Origin: Taibaiella sp.
GTDB lineage: Bacteria > Bacteroidota > Bacteroidia > Chitinophagales > Chitinophagaceae
Length of the DNA: 64,000 nt
Assembly: GCA_013815385.1 (NCBI GenBank)
Contig: JACDGL010000008.1
Coordinates: 1-64,000, forward strand
Direction: 5' to 3'
Below are positions 1-9,502 of this stretch, in pieces. A model generated the notes under the pieces. The model saw only the letters and a program-made list of their open reading frames with translations. It searched no databases and had not been told where the DNA came from. The translations under genes were made by a program, and so were the position numbers. Each line of letters opens with the position of its first letter. The first letter of the stretch is position 1.

Positions 1-84
1 AATAGGTACCCGTTTAGTTTGCTTTCTATTGTCTAAATCTGATTTGCTTTTTTTTGTACGCCCTTTATTTTAGGCGTATTTAAC

Positions 85-113
85 GAAAAAAGCCACTCTT
101 AAAGAGTGGCTTT
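85..113 (-). terminator. Rho-independent terminator of tRNA-Lys
   Basis: A perfect hairpin (arms AGCCACTCTT and AAGAGTGGCT, positions 91-111) is followed on the minus strand by a run of six T residues (85-90). It sits about 25 bases past the 3' end of the tRNA-Lys gene on the same strand, so it most likely ends that transcript. Confidence 0.75.
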
Positions 114-135
114 GTGGAACCGGCGGGTTCCAAAG

Positions 136-208
136 TGATCCCGTTGGGACTCGAACCCAAGACCCATACATTAAAAGTGTATTGCTCTACCAACTGAGCT
201 ACGGAATC
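136..208 (-). tRNA. tRNA-Lys (anticodon TTT)
   Basis: The minus strand folds into a complete cloverleaf: acceptor arms GATTCCG and CGGGATC (one G-U pair), D-arm with AGCTCAGTTGGTAGAGC, anticodon stem ATACA/TGTAT around the loop CTTTTAA (anticodon TTT), and a T-arm with GGTTCGAGTCC. The discriminator base is A at 136. The 3' CCA is not encoded. It is transcribed on its own: a promoter-like element lies just upstream and a terminator just downstream. Confidence 0.95.
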
Positions 209-243
209 ATTAATAAAACGTTATCTCTTTCGATAACGGGACG

Positions 244-273
244 CAAAGATAGGAATATCCCTTTTTCTACAAA
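244..273 (-). promoter_or_regulatory. Bacteroidota-type promoter for tRNA-Lys
   Basis: On the minus strand TTTG (270-273) is followed after 18 bases by TATCTTTG (244-251). This fits the Bacteroidota sigma-A consensus TTTG ... TAnnTTTG, with slightly short spacing. The predicted start lies about 30 bases before the tRNA 5' end at 208. The tRNA-Arg gene at 19175 carries the same TATCTTTG element. Confidence 0.55.
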
Positions 274-348
274 GAATTTCTGCTACTTTTTTTGCTCATC
301 ATCTGAAAGCCTTTCGGGGCAAGCCTTTCAGAAACATAAAAATAAACC

Positions 349-2754
349 TTAGAAGTTAAAGATGATCTTGGCATTGATAAGTCTGTTAGTAAGATAATTA
401 GGCACTGCATAGGTGCGGTTGCTGGTCTGGTCCTGTATCCATGTATAGGATAGTGTGTTCTGTATGGCCAGCAGGTTAAAGACCTCGAGGCTTGCCCATA
501 TACTGTGTATGTTGCGGAAGAAGCTGTGTATGGGTTGCTGTTTCTTAGCGCCATCCAGCAGCAATGCAGAGAAGCCTATATCTACCCGCTTGTAGGCAGG
601 CATGCGTAATGTATCAGCATATGCAGGCGCATTGGGCGGGCCAAATGGCAGCCCTGAGCTATAGATCATATTCAGGTGCACCTTGAAGTTTTTATTGCGG
701 GGTAGGTAATCCTCGAAGTACATACCCAGCATAAAACGCTGGTCATTAGGCAAGGGAGTAGTGCCATTAAAGTTATCACCCGCTATTGTATAGGCACCCT
801 TCAGCAACCCTATGCTTACCCACGATGTAGCATCCTTTACCAGGTCGCCAAACAGGCGCACCTCGCCGCCATATACATATCCGGTGCCGCTATTGTTGCC
901 ATAGTAGCGCACCTGTATATTGTTGTATATATAGGGGTCAAGGTCCCAGAGGCCTTTATAATACAGCTCCGCGGTTATCTTAAAGGGGCGGCCATACATT
1001 TTAAAATTGTAATCGCTGCCCAATACTATGTGGTAAGACTTTTGTGCAAGCAGGTTCTTATTCACATTCCCTTGCAGATCGCGCATCTCTCTGTAGAAAG
1101 GGGGCTGTGCATAGATGCCCGCAGCAAACTTGAATACGATGTCTTTGACCCAGTTTGGTTTTTCTGCAATCTGTATACGCGGGCTCAGGATGAATTCATT
1201 ATTCAGGAAACTGTAACTGTATCGCAAACCCACCGAGGCAGTAAGGCCGGAAGAATCGCGGAACCGAAAATTGTCCTGTATAAAGCCACTGAGGCGCGAG
1301 TAGCTGAAACTGGCGCTGCTATGATAGAGCGATGTAAGATTAAGTGCCGTGCCGCTATACGGTTGGTTAAAGTCAGACGAATCGTGCCGTTCCCATTCGT
1401 GCAGCTTATCATCTATATTTACTACGGTAAGATCAACTCCTGCCTGTATAAAATGTTTTTTTGTATTGTAGGAGGCGCGCAGTGCCGCTGTGCCTACATT
1501 CAGCGTCAGGTAATCGCGTGTATAATCCTGTATCAGGCCGGTACCCAACGCTTCCTTTACCTGCCCGAAGTTCTTCTGCCCAAGATCGGTCTGCAACAAC
1601 CCTAATAAATATTCACCTGTAATATCATACGCTTCCTGCTCATTGGTCTGGAAGCCCGATACAAGTAGCTTCAGCCGCAGGCGCTCATTAGCGCGGTAAG
1701 TAGTAGAGATACCTGCAAAGCGGGAATCGAACTGGTCTATTTCTGCGCCCTGGTAGGTAACATTCAGTTGCAAAGCCTGGTTCACCACACCAAATGTGGT
1801 GGTCTGCGACTGCGGTATAAAGGAGAAACGGTTACGTGCGTAGTTGCCTATTACCTCTACCTCCCAGCGTGTACTTACACGGTAATTGATAAGCGCCTGT
1901 ATATCTGTGAACGACGGGTTGTATACACCCTTCGTTGGTTGCGACTGCAGCAGGTACTGGTTACTCTTCTGCCGCGCGCCTATTAAGTAGGTAAGCTTTT
2001 TGTTTTTAGAAATACCCTCCAGGTGCACCGCACCGCCCAGCAGGCTGCCCGATACTGACCCTGCAAAAGCAGTGGGGCGTTTATAGCCTACATCCAGTAC
2101 GCTCGACATTTTATCGCCATACTTTGACTGGAACCCACCTACCGAAAAATTGACTGTAGATACAAGATCAGGGTTCAGGAAGCTCAGCCCCTCCTGCTGA
2201 CCTGCCCTTACCAGGAAAGGGCGGTATATTTCAAAATCGTTTACATACACCAGGTTCTCATCATAGTTGCCACCACGTACACTGTACTGCGAGGTAAGCT
2301 CATTGTTAGAGCCCACAAATGTCTTTAATATCCCCTCTACCCCACCCTGCCCCGGAATAATGTTTGCCTTCGATACATCAATGGCTATAGTACCGGGCTC
2401 GTACCGGGCATGCTGGTCTGTCACCGTTACGGTATTCAGGTCAGTAGATGGCTTCAGTATTATATCCCAGTTATGTATCTCCCCTTCCTTCAGCGATATT
2501 GTTTTGCTTTGCTTGCTGTACCCTACCAATGAAAAAGACAGGGTAATATTTTTACCCGCCGGTACCTGTAACGAAAAATTCCCTTTAGCATCCGTATTGA
2601 TACCGGTGCTGGTACCTCGCAGTGTTACCGCTACCAGTTCCAGCGGATGGCCGTTCTCATCTTTCACATTACCGGCAAGTGTAGCATGCTGGGCATAGCT
2701 GGCACAACCAAACAATAAGAATAACAATACAAAACTCAGCAGCCGGTGCGCCAT
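349..2754 (-). CDS. TonB-dependent receptor with carboxypeptidase-like N-terminal domain
   Basis: Outer-membrane receptor of about 801 residues. A signal peptide (MAHRLLSFVLLFLLFGCASYAQ) is followed by a CarboxypepD_reg-like beta-sandwich (roughly residues 23-105, with the typical LAGNVKDENGHPL and FSLVGYS segments), a plug-like region with GG.YDENLVYVNDFEIYRP, and a long aromatic beta-barrel ending in the hydrophobic pattern NAKIIFNF. The start at 2754 is preferred over an in-frame ATG at 2796 because it places the signal peptide at the N-terminus and avoids overlapping rpe. It is smaller than SusC proteins and has no SusD partner nearby, so it is more likely an individual transporter or TonB-linked outer-membrane protein; the substrate is unknown. 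Confidence 0.9.
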   Translation of the reverse strand: MAHRLLSFVLLFLLFGCASYAQHATLAGNVKDENGHPLELVAVTLRGTSTGINTDAKGNFSLQVPAGKNITLSFSLVGYSKQSKTISLKEGEIHNWDIILKPSTDLNTVTVTDQHARYEPGTIAIDVSKANIIPGQGGVEGILKTFVGSNNELTSQYSVRGGNYDENLVYVNDFEIYRPFLVRAGQQEGLSFLNPDLVSTVNFSVGGFQSKYGDKMSSVLDVGYKRPTAFAGSVSGSLLGGAVHLEGISKNKKLTYLIGARQKSNQYLLQSQPTKGVYNPSFTDIQALINYRVSTRWEVEVIGNYARNRFSFIPQSQTTTFGVVNQALQLNVTYQGAEIDQFDSRFAGISTTYRANERLRLKLLVSGFQTNEQEAYDITGEYLLGLLQTDLGQKNFGQVKEALGTGLIQDYTRDYLTLNVGTAALRASYNTKKHFIQAGVDLTVVNIDDKLHEWERHDSSDFNQPYSGTALNLTSLYHSSASFSYSRLSGFIQDNFRFRDSSGLTASVGLRYSYSFLNNEFILSPRIQIAEKPNWVKDIVFKFAAGIYAQPPFYREMRDLQGNVNKNLLAQKSYHIVLGSDYNFKMYGRPFKITAELYYKGLWDLDPYIYNNIQVRYYGNNSGTGYVYGGEVRLFGDLVKDATSWVSIGLLKGAYTIAGDNFNGTTPLPNDQRFMLGMYFEDYLPRNKNFKVHLNMIYSSGLPFGPPNAPAYADTLRMPAYKRVDIGFSALLLDGAKKQQPIHSFFRNIHSIWASLEVFNLLAIQNTLSYTWIQDQTSNRTYAVPNYLTNRLINAKIIFNF

Positions 2755-2779
2755 ATGGATATATAAACGGAAAGAAGGG

Positions 2780-3436
2780 TTATTTATTTTCAGCATTTTT
2801 CAATAGCTCTATAGTACCCGCAGGATCAGCAGATGCAAAGACCGTGTTACCGGCAACCAGCGCATCGGCACCTGCCTTTATTAAAGTGGGTGCATTCTCT
2901 ACAGTTACGCCGCCATCTACTTCTATCAGTGTATGGCATCCACGCTCGTGTATCATTTGCCGCAGCATCCTCACTTTTTGTATCGTATGGTCTATGAATT
3001 TCTGCCCGCCAAATCCGGGGTTCACGCTCATCACGCACACATGGTCTATATCGCAAAGCACATCGGCCAGCAGATTTACAGGTGTATGCGGGTTTATGGC
3101 CACGCCTGCCTTCATACCCAATGCCTTTATAGCCTGTAGGTTGCGGTGCAGGTGGGGCGATACTTCATAATGCACGCTGAGCATATTTGCTCCGGCTTTG
3201 GCAAATGCTTCAAAATACTTTTCGGGCTCCACTATCATCAGGTGCACATCAAGCGGTTTTTTAGCTACAGATCTTATAGCAGATATCACAGGGAAACCGT
3301 AGCTGATGTTGGGCACAAACCGGCCATCCATCACATCCAGGTGAAACCAGTCTGCACTGCTGTTGTTTACCATTTCGCAGTCCCTCCCCATATTCAGGAA
3401 ATCGGCTGCAAGCATTGAAGGGGCAATTATGGGCAT
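2780..3436 (-). CDS. rpe: Ribulose-phosphate 3-epimerase
   Basis: Interconverts ribulose 5-phosphate and xylulose 5-phosphate in the pentose phosphate pathway, in the cytoplasm. The 218-residue TIM barrel is the usual family length. Visible active-site segments are HLDVMDG (H32, D34), DVHLMI (H65), the loop MSVNPGFGGQ (137-145) and IEVDGG (D174), which together supply the metal ligands and the two catalytic aspartates. It starts with ATG at 3436, 34 bases after the TPR gene and 25 bases before the TonB receptor on the same strand; shared transcription is possible but nothing suggests a shared function. Confidence 0.96.
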   Translation of the reverse strand: MPIIAPSMLAADFLNMGRDCEMVNNSSADWFHLDVMDGRFVPNISYGFPVISAIRSVAKKPLDVHLMIVEPEKYFEAFAKAGANMLSVHYEVSPHLHRNLQAIKALGMKAGVAINPHTPVNLLADVLCDIDHVCVMSVNPGFGGQKFIDHTIQKVRMLRQMIHERGCHTLIEVDGGVTVENAPTLIKAGADALVAGNTVFASADPAGTIELLKNAENK

Positions 3437-3470
3437 AAAGTATGTTTATAATTTTTTAAAATATCCGTAG

Positions 3471-4478
3471 TTATTTTTTTAGCCGGTGTACCGCATCTAT
3501 GGCATCTTTATATTTATCGTCAAATACCAGCGCCTGCTTGTAATCATTCAGCGCTTCCTGTGGTTTATGCATCAGCTCGTTGCACAGCCCCCTGTTGTAG
3601 TACGCGCCTGCATTGTTTGGCTGTATCTTGGTAACAAGGTCATACTGTCGCCAGGCTTTCTCTAAAGAGTCCTGTTGTAGCAATATCCATCCAATATTAA
3701 AGTAAGCATTCCCGTACTGGGTATTGTGCATGATGCAATTTTTATATTCGGCCTTGGCTTCTTCATATTTACCGGCATCCTGGTAATACATTCCTTTTGC
3801 ATATAGGGGCAATACATCGGTCGTATCTATCTTAAAGGTATTATCAAAATAAGTAAGCGCTGTGGGATCTCTTTTGGCGCTATATATCTGCCCCAATGCC
3901 ATGGCGGCATCCTTGTACTTAGGCTCTGCATTCAGCGCTGCCTGCAGGCTCGATATTGCTTTTGCAGTATCCTTAAGTTCCCGGTATACGATCCCCTTCA
4001 GGAAATATCCTTCCGGGTTGTACACATCCTGGCGCAGCACTATGTTTATTTCGCTTATAGCTTTAGGGTAGTCTGCCACAAACAGGAACATCTTGGCTAT
4101 CTTCAGGTGGGCAGTGCGGTCTTGGGGGTTTAGTAGTATTGCCTTTTGCAGCCATTCTACTGATCCGGTCACATCCCTGTGGTCAAACAATATATTACCG
4201 ATAGCGCTGAAATATTCTGCTTTTGAGGAATCAATGTGTACTGCTTTCTTATAGTCGATCAGCGCCAGCGAGTCTTCATTTAACTTATGCAGCATGTTCC
4301 CCCTGCTATAATACAGTTCAGCGTTCTTTGGGTGGTCATTTATTTTCTCTGTAATCTCTTTTACGGCAGGCTGGTTAAAAACGGGGTTTTTATCTGTCGC
4401 ATTTTGCCCTTGCCTGCATGAAGCTACCCATACACATCCAATTAAGAATATTAATAATTTATAATTTAACCACTTCAT
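3471..4478 (-). CDS. Tetratricopeptide-repeat lipoprotein
   Basis: 335 residues. A lipoprotein signal peptide ends at the lipobox VAS-C (C21), so the mature protein is probably anchored to a membrane on the periplasmic side. From about residue 40 to the C-terminus there are some eight TPR helical pairs, for example LYYSRGNMLHKLNEDSLALI, AEYFSAIGNILF and AYYNRGLCNELMHKPQEALN. TPR proteins act as protein-interaction scaffolds; no catalytic domain is seen and the partner is unknown. A TAAGTTTG element on the minus strand (4483-4490) lies only five bases before the start codon. Confidence 0.85.
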   Translation of the reverse strand: MKWLNYKLLIFLIGCVWVASCRQGQNATDKNPVFNQPAVKEITEKINDHPKNAELYYSRGNMLHKLNEDSLALIDYKKAVHIDSSKAEYFSAIGNILFDHRDVTGSVEWLQKAILLNPQDRTAHLKIAKMFLFVADYPKAISEINIVLRQDVYNPEGYFLKGIVYRELKDTAKAISSLQAALNAEPKYKDAAMALGQIYSAKRDPTALTYFDNTFKIDTTDVLPLYAKGMYYQDAGKYEEAKAEYKNCIMHNTQYGNAYFNIGWILLQQDSLEKAWRQYDLVTKIQPNNAGAYYNRGLCNELMHKPQEALNDYKQALVFDDKYKDAIDAVHRLKK

Positions 4479-4565
4479 TCAGCAAACTTAATAAAGTTAT
4501 CCTGTTTATAAACGGCAGGCATTGCATCATTATCATTTTCAATTTCAAACTATGTTGCAAATACT

Positions 4566-4573
4566 TACCTTTG
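4566..4573 (+). promoter_or_regulatory. Putative -7 element upstream of citrate synthase
   Basis: TACCTTTG matches the Bacteroidota -7 consensus TAnnTTTG and lies about 57 bases before the citrate synthase ATG. No convincing -33 TTTG was found at the ideal 19-21 base distance, so only the -7 box supports it. Confidence 0.4.
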
Positions 4574-4629
4574 TGGTCGTTAAAAAACATTCATACACCT
4601 GTATAAACTGCATTAAGCATTAAATAATC

Positions 4630-5952
4630 ATGGGCTACGTAAAAGACAGCTTTAAGGCAAAGGCTGACGCACAGGCAAAAGAAATAAAAACCATTGTTGA
4701 GCAGCACGGCAACAAAAAACTGGATGAGGTAACTATAGCGCAGGTCTACCAGGGCATGCGTGGCATACCGGGTCTTATTACAGAAACTTCACTGCTCGAT
4801 TCTAATGAGGGTATCCGTTTTCGTGGCTTTTCAATTCCTGAGCTGCGCGAAAAACTGCCTAAGATAGAGGGTGGTGACGAGCCATTGCCTGAGGGGTTAT
4901 TTTACTTGATGTTGATTGGTGACATACCTACGCACGAGGATGTGGATCATGTATCTACTACATGGGCACGCCGTTCGCACGTACCTAACCATGTGTTCGA
5001 TGTTATAGAAGCGCTACCTGTATCAACTCATCCCATGACCCAGTTCTGCGCAGCAGCACTGGCATTGCAGACTGAATCTAAATTTGCAAAGGCATATACC
5101 GAAGGCATCAGCAAAAAAGAACATTGGTCTTATGTATATGAAGATGCAATGACGCTTATTGCCCGCCTGCCTCGCATTGCAGCATATATCTATCGCCGTA
5201 AGTATAAAAATGGCGAGCATATACAGCCTGATGGCATGCTCGACTGGGCTGGTAACTTTGCCCATATGCTGGGTTACGAAGAGCACAGCTTTCAGGAGCT
5301 GATGCGCCTGTACCTTACCATACATGCCGATCATGAAGGTGGTAATGTATCTGCTCATGCCACCCACCTGGTAGGTTCTGCGCTTAGCGATCCCTATCTT
5401 TCTTTTGTAGCCGGTATGACCGGACTTGCAGGCCCGCTGCACGGCCTTGCTAATCAGGAAGTGGTACGCTGGATAGAAGAAATGTGTAAAGAACTGGATA
5501 CCGAACAGCCATCCAAACAGCAGATTGCTGATTACATACACAAGACATTAACTGAAGGAAAGGTAGTGCCTGGTTACGGACATGCCGTACTCCGCAAGAC
5601 CGATCCCCGCTTCACTGCGCAGGTCGAATTTGCAAAACGCCATTGCCCCGATGACCCAATGATACAGACCGTATGGAATATATACGAAGTGGCGCCGCCC
5701 ATACTGGAAGGTACCGGCAAGATCAAGAATCCCTGGCCCAACGTTGATGCACACTCAGGTGCATTGCTGAAGCATTATGGCCTGGTGGAAGAAGAATTCT
5801 ATACTGTACTCTTTGGTGTATCACGTGCGCTGGGCGTACTGGCTAGTCTTTGCTGGGATCGTGCATTGGGCTTCCCGCTGGAAAGGCCAAAGTCTATGAC
5901 CACAGAATGGATAAAATCTTTTGTTGCCAAAGGCGAAGCCGTAGCAGGATAA
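4630..5952 (+). CDS. gltA: Citrate synthase, eukaryote-like type
   Basis: Condenses acetyl-CoA and oxaloacetate to citrate, the entry step of the TCA cycle. At 440 residues it has the length and motifs of the mitochondrial-type enzyme that many Bacteroidota use, rather than the E. coli hexameric type. Catalytic residues are visible: H271 in [10 protein letters not shown]318 in [14 protein letters not shown] and D373 in [15 protein letters not shown] (232-239) and GVSRALGV also match. The start codon follows an A/T-rich leader without a Shine-Dalgarno, as is normal in the phylum. A hairpin terminator follows at 5976, so the gene is probably transcribed alone. Confidence 0.96.
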   Translation: MGYVKDSFKAKADAQAKEIKTIVEQHGNKKLDEVTIAQVYQGMRGIPGLITETSLLDSNEGIRFRGFSIPELREKLPKIEGGDEPLPEGLFYLMLIGDIPTHEDVDHVSTTWARRSHVPNHVFDVIEALPVSTHPMTQFCAAALALQTESKFAKAYTEGISKKEHWSYVYEDAMTLIARLPRIAAYIYRRKYKNGEHIQPDGMLDWAGNFAHMLGYEEHSFQELMRLYLTIHADHEGGNVSAHATHLVGSALSDPYLSFVAGMTGLAGPLHGLANQEVVRWIEEMCKELDTEQPSKQQIADYIHKTLTEGKVVPGYGHAVLRKTDPRFTAQVEFAKRHCPDDPMIQTVWNIYEVAPPILEGTGKIKNPWPNVDAHSGALLKHYGLVEEEFYTVLFGVSRALGVLASLCWDRALGFPLERPKSMTTEWIKSFVAKGEAVAG

Positions 5953-5975
5953 GAAAAGACTGGATCATTTTTTAT

Positions 5976-6008
5976 AAAAAGCATGCAGTATTCCTGCTTG
6001 CTTTTTAG
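5976..6008 (+). terminator. Terminator after citrate synthase
   Basis: A 13-bp stem with one mismatch (AAAAAGCATGCAG / CTGCTTGCTTTTT, loop TATTC) ends in a run of T residues. It lies 24 bases past the citrate synthase stop codon. Confidence 0.7.
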
Positions 6009-6061
6009 TTAAAGGGATATTTTTATTGAATCAATAATAATTCACAAATCATCAATTATAA

Positions 6062-7036
6062 ATGAACAAGGGTCCTATATCGCAATTCATACAGCACCAC
6101 TACCGCCACTTCAATGCTGCTGCACTGGTAGATGCTGCCAAAGGATATGAAACACACCTACTCGAAAATGGCAAAATGCTGGTATCGCTTGCCGGTGCTA
6201 TGAGTACGGCTGAGTTGGGCATATCGCTGGCAGAAATGATACGCCAGGATAAGATACAGATCATCAGTTGCACAGGCGCTAATCTGGAGGAAGATGTAAT
6301 GAACCTGGTAGCACATGCCCACTACAAGCGTGTACCCCACTATCGCGACCTGAGCCCTAAGGACGAATGGGAACTGCTGGAGCAGGGCTTTAATCGCGTT
6401 ACCGATACTTGCATACCGGAGGAAGAGGCATTCCGCCGCATACAGCGCCATATATACAAGATATGGAAGGATGCGGAGACCAGCGGTGAGCGCTATTTTC
6501 CGCACGAGTATATGTACAAGCTGCTGCTGAGCGAAGTGATGAAGGGCGATTATGAAATAGACCCAAAGCATAGCTGGATGATCGCTGCAGCAGAAAAGAA
6601 CCTGCCCATAATAGTACCGGGTTGGGAAGACAGCACTATGGGCAACATCTTCGCATCCTACTGCATAAAAGGAGAACTGAAGTCATCTACAATGAAGAGC
6701 GGAATCGAATATATGATGTGGCTTACCGAATGGTACCGTGCTAATTCAGGTGGCAAAGGCGTAGGCTTTTTCCAGATAGGCGGTGGCATAGCAGGCGATT
6801 TCCCTATATGCGTGGTACCCATGATGTACCAGGACCTGGAATGCCATGATGTACCCTTCTGGAGTTACTTCTGCCAGATAAGCGACAGCACCACATCGTA
6901 CGGCTCCTACAGTGGCGCAGTACCCAACGAAAAAATAACCTGGGGCAAGCTGGATATCAATACCCCAAAATACATAGTAGAAAGTGATGCTACCATTGTT
7001 GCCCCACTTATATTTGCTTACCTGCTGGGTTGGTAG
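6062..7036 (+). CDS. Deoxyhypusine-synthase-family protein lacking the catalytic lysine
   Basis: 324 residues, homologous along its length to deoxyhypusine synthase (DHS), an NAD-dependent enzyme that moves an aminobutyl group from spermidine. Family marks are CTGANLEED (70-78), VPGWEDSTMGN (185-194), the GGGIAGD turn (240-246) and the C-terminal block ITWGKLDINTPKYIVESDAT. In the eukaryotic and archaeal enzymes the glycine turn is followed by the lysine that forms the imine intermediate (GGGVVKHH in human); here that place holds G245 (GGGIAGDF). Bacteria have no eIF5A, so the substrate must differ; bacterial homologues have been linked to homospermidine-like polyamines, but without the lysine that chemistry is uncertain. 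Flanked by terminators, so monocistronic. Confidence 0.85.
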   Translation: MNKGPISQFIQHHYRHFNAAALVDAAKGYETHLLENGKMLVSLAGAMSTAELGISLAEMIRQDKIQIISCTGANLEEDVMNLVAHAHYKRVPHYRDLSPKDEWELLEQGFNRVTDTCIPEEEAFRRIQRHIYKIWKDAETSGERYFPHEYMYKLLLSEVMKGDYEIDPKHSWMIAAAEKNLPIIVPGWEDSTMGNIFASYCIKGELKSSTMKSGIEYMMWLTEWYRANSGGKGVGFFQIGGGIAGDFPICVVPMMYQDLECHDVPFWSYFCQISDSTTSYGSYSGAVPNEKITWGKLDINTPKYIVESDATIVAPLIFAYLLGW

Positions 7037-7058
7037 TTTTTACTCTATTTAAATATAT

Positions 7059-7090
7059 AAGCGAGGATATATTATCCTCGCTTTTTTTTA
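7059..7090 (+). terminator. Terminator after the deoxyhypusine-synthase homologue
   Basis: Perfect 11-bp stem (AAGCGAGGATA / TATCCTCGCTT, loop TAT) followed by a run of eight T residues, 22 bases past the stop codon at 7036. A clear intrinsic terminator. Confidence 0.85.
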
Positions 7091-7117
7091 TCTTAGTGTT
7101 GACCTATCCGCTATACC

Positions 7118-9025
7118 ATGCGAAATACCCTTATTTTATTCCTATTATTTTACTATTCATTTGCTTCAGCGCAAAATTTGGTGAAAAATCAAAGCTTTGA
7201 TTCACTATATGGATGTCCGCAACATCCGGGCGAAATTGGAACGGCACCAAATTTTACCACATTTCCAACTGTCGTATATTGGGTAAACCCCATTCGTACC
7301 ACAGCTGATTGTTTTAATTCCTGCTCGCCTCCAAGTTCACGTTTGCCACCTGGTATGCTTTCATTAAATGTGCCGGCAAATTTTGTAGCAAATTCTACGT
7401 CTTATACTGGTGATGGATATATAGGACTAGAAACAGATCGCATACAAAAGCACGATACCGCTGATCATCAATATTACTATGCAGAATATATAGAGGGTAA
7501 CCTCAACGACTCCTTGCAAGCAGGATATATCTATAAGGTGTATTTCTATGCCGAATATACTAATTACAGAAATACAAATCTTTTTGGTACAGCCTCCACA
7601 AAAAATCTGGGCTTGTATTTTTCTGATACTATGGTTGCGGATACTTCAAGGTTCTACTTGTCTTTTACGCCCAGTATATCTGATACAAGTAAGTTTATAA
7701 GTGGTGGTTGGACAAAAATACAAGGGCGGTATAAGGCAACCGGCCATGAAAAGTGGGTCGTAATAGGAAATTTTTTTGATAGCGGAAAATTGAGATTAAA
7801 CCCTGTTATTCATGGTGATTCTTTAGGTTGGTATCAAAGTTATTACTTCATTGATAATGTAAACGTAAGCCTCGTTGATACAGAAAATATTGATACCATC
7901 ATTTGTCTAAGCAATCTTACTTATCCAATAATCCTATCTGCAGATACCCCTGGCTGGAAAAACAAATGGTCTACAGGAGACACTACATTTAGTATATCAG
8001 TTACCGACACTGGCGTATACACATGTGTGCTTACCGGTAACCCAAACATTTTTTCGCCGGTTGATGTGATTATCAAGCGTTTTAAGATTCAATATTTTTC
8101 GCGTCCTTATCTCGGCCCGGATACAGCTTATTGCTTTGGAGATCCTATCATACTTGCCAGCAACAAGGCATATCCACGTTACAAATGGAATACAGGCGAT
8201 ACCACGTCATCGATAAAAATACATTATCCTGGCAATACTTATATTTTAGACGGTTATAATGGTTGTCATAATTACGATACCGTGAATATTAATTTTTATC
8301 CGCCTACACCATTACCTGTAGTTAGCGACACCTCTACCTGTGCTAACCATCCGATTACAATTTTACCTTGTTCTTGTGTCCATCCTATTTGGTATATCGA
8401 TACTACACAAACAGGGGGCGCGTTCCCTACTCAATTCCTTAAAATAGGCGGTCACAAAACTATTTATGTTACACAAACCCTTTTTAATTGCGAAAGTAAT
8501 AAGGTGCCGGTTAATATAGAGATTACCCCGCTGCCCTCGTTCCATATTGGCAACGATACTACTCTATGTAATTTTTCCAGCCTTATTATTGGCGACCCAA
8601 ACAACAACCTTATTTACAAATGGAATACAGGAGATACAGGTTGCTGTATTCCTATAAAGGGATTTGGAACCTATGTGTTGCAGGGCACCAACAGATGTGG
8701 ATCTTCATATGATAGTATTACCATCAATGAGGGGAAGTGTGATAAATGCGTATGGGTACCTGATGCATTTACTCCAAATGGCGATGGGCGCAATGATGTG
8801 CTGCACGCTAAGACCATTTGTTCCCTCCGCAGTTTTCACATGCAGGTGTTCGACCGTTGGGGCGATATTGTATTTATTTCAGATAATATCAATTACGGCT
8901 GGGATGGCATCTATCTTGGTAAGCCGGCGGCAGAAGGCGCCTACTACTATATTATAGAAGTATACAAAGATGCCGGCTCGTCAAAGAAGCAGGTAGTAAA
9001 GGGCGATGTCATATTGATACGGTAA
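7118..9025 (+). CDS. Secreted multidomain protein with T9SS type B sorting domain
   Basis: 635 residues. A signal peptide (MRNTLILFLLFYYSFASAQ) sends it to the periplasm. The last 92 residues (544-635) are the gliding-motility-associated CHU_C / T9SS type B sorting domain: VPDAFTPNGDGRNDVL, MQVFDRWGDIVF, GWDGIYLGKPAAEGAYYYII. Between them is an N-terminal beta-rich domain with a carbohydrate-binding-like look (about 20-250) and three Ig/PKD-like repeats each containing a W.TGDT segment (about 278, 355 and 500). Such proteins are exported across the outer membrane by the type IX system and shown on the surface, usually as adhesins or adhesin-like proteins. No enzyme motif is visible. Its codon use is more A/T-rich than the genes before it. 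Confidence 0.85.
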   Translation: MRNTLILFLLFYYSFASAQNLVKNQSFDSLYGCPQHPGEIGTAPNFTTFPTVVYWVNPIRTTADCFNSCSPPSSRLPPGMLSLNVPANFVANSTSYTGDGYIGLETDRIQKHDTADHQYYYAEYIEGNLNDSLQAGYIYKVYFYAEYTNYRNTNLFGTASTKNLGLYFSDTMVADTSRFYLSFTPSISDTSKFISGGWTKIQGRYKATGHEKWVVIGNFFDSGKLRLNPVIHGDSLGWYQSYYFIDNVNVSLVDTENIDTIICLSNLTYPIILSADTPGWKNKWSTGDTTFSISVTDTGVYTCVLTGNPNIFSPVDVIIKRFKIQYFSRPYLGPDTAYCFGDPIILASNKAYPRYKWNTGDTTSSIKIHYPGNTYILDGYNGCHNYDTVNINFYPPTPLPVVSDTSTCANHPITILPCSCVHPIWYIDTTQTGGAFPTQFLKIGGHKTIYVTQTLFNCESNKVPVNIEITPLPSFHIGNDTTLCNFSSLIIGDPNNNLIYKWNTGDTGCCIPIKGFGTYVLQGTNRCGSSYDSITINEGKCDKCVWVPDAFTPNGDGRNDVLHAKTICSLRSFHMQVFDRWGDIVFISDNINYGWDGIYLGKPAAEGAYYYIIEVYKDAGSSKKQVVKGDVILIR

Positions 9026-9365
9026 CCGATACAATCATAAGTTTCCCTACTTTAAAAATCGGTTATATTTAGCCCATCCTGGGATACAGTTGGATAATTA
9101 TCAGCAGTTGATTTTCACAACCGGTGAAGGCCAATAGTATAAGAAAAGGAAATACAATATAGTTACGCATAGCTAACTAAATTTCTATATAGATTATTAA
9201 ATCAGTAAAATAATTAATTTAACTCTGCATGGAATTTTTTCTGGAATACGTCATCAACTACTAAAAGTGGATATCTTTTTTTGGAAACCCGATCTTCCGA
9301 ATAGTATCTTGCCAGTTTATCAAATCACCCTAAACCATACTCCCACTACCTATGAAACAACATTT

Positions 9366-9405
9366 CAAACTTCCGTTGATGGAGGGCAACCCCAACGGAA
9401 GTTTG
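9366..9405. repeat. 13-bp inverted repeat with GGAAGTTTG core
   Basis: CAAACTTCCGTTG (9366-9378) and CAACGGAAGTTTG (9393-9405) are perfect reverse complements around a 14-base loop. No T run follows on either side, so it is not an ordinary terminator. The arm ends GGAAGTTTG, the core of the neighbouring 66-base repeats. Confidence 0.65.
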
Positions 9406-9428
9406 CCTCAAAAGCAACACCGACAACC

Positions 9429-9494
9429 ATATTAAATTTCCCTAAATGGAAGTTTGCGGAAGTTTGAATTACAGAACAGAAGTTTGGAGTGGTT
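9429..9494 (+). repeat. 66-bp direct repeat, copy 1
   Basis: Begins ATATTAAATTTCCCTAAATG and contains two GGAAGTTTG units separated by C. It matches copy 2 (9674-9739) at 62 of 66 positions by hand alignment, and a shorter version recurs inverted at 24721-24765. It does not look coding. Confidence 0.75.
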
Positions 9495-9502
9495 CCGCCC
9501 AT

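Noticed and set aside
9267-9467. Open frame across the first repeat copy
   Set aside because: It is mostly repeat sequence with no protein-like pattern, signal peptide or conserved motif.
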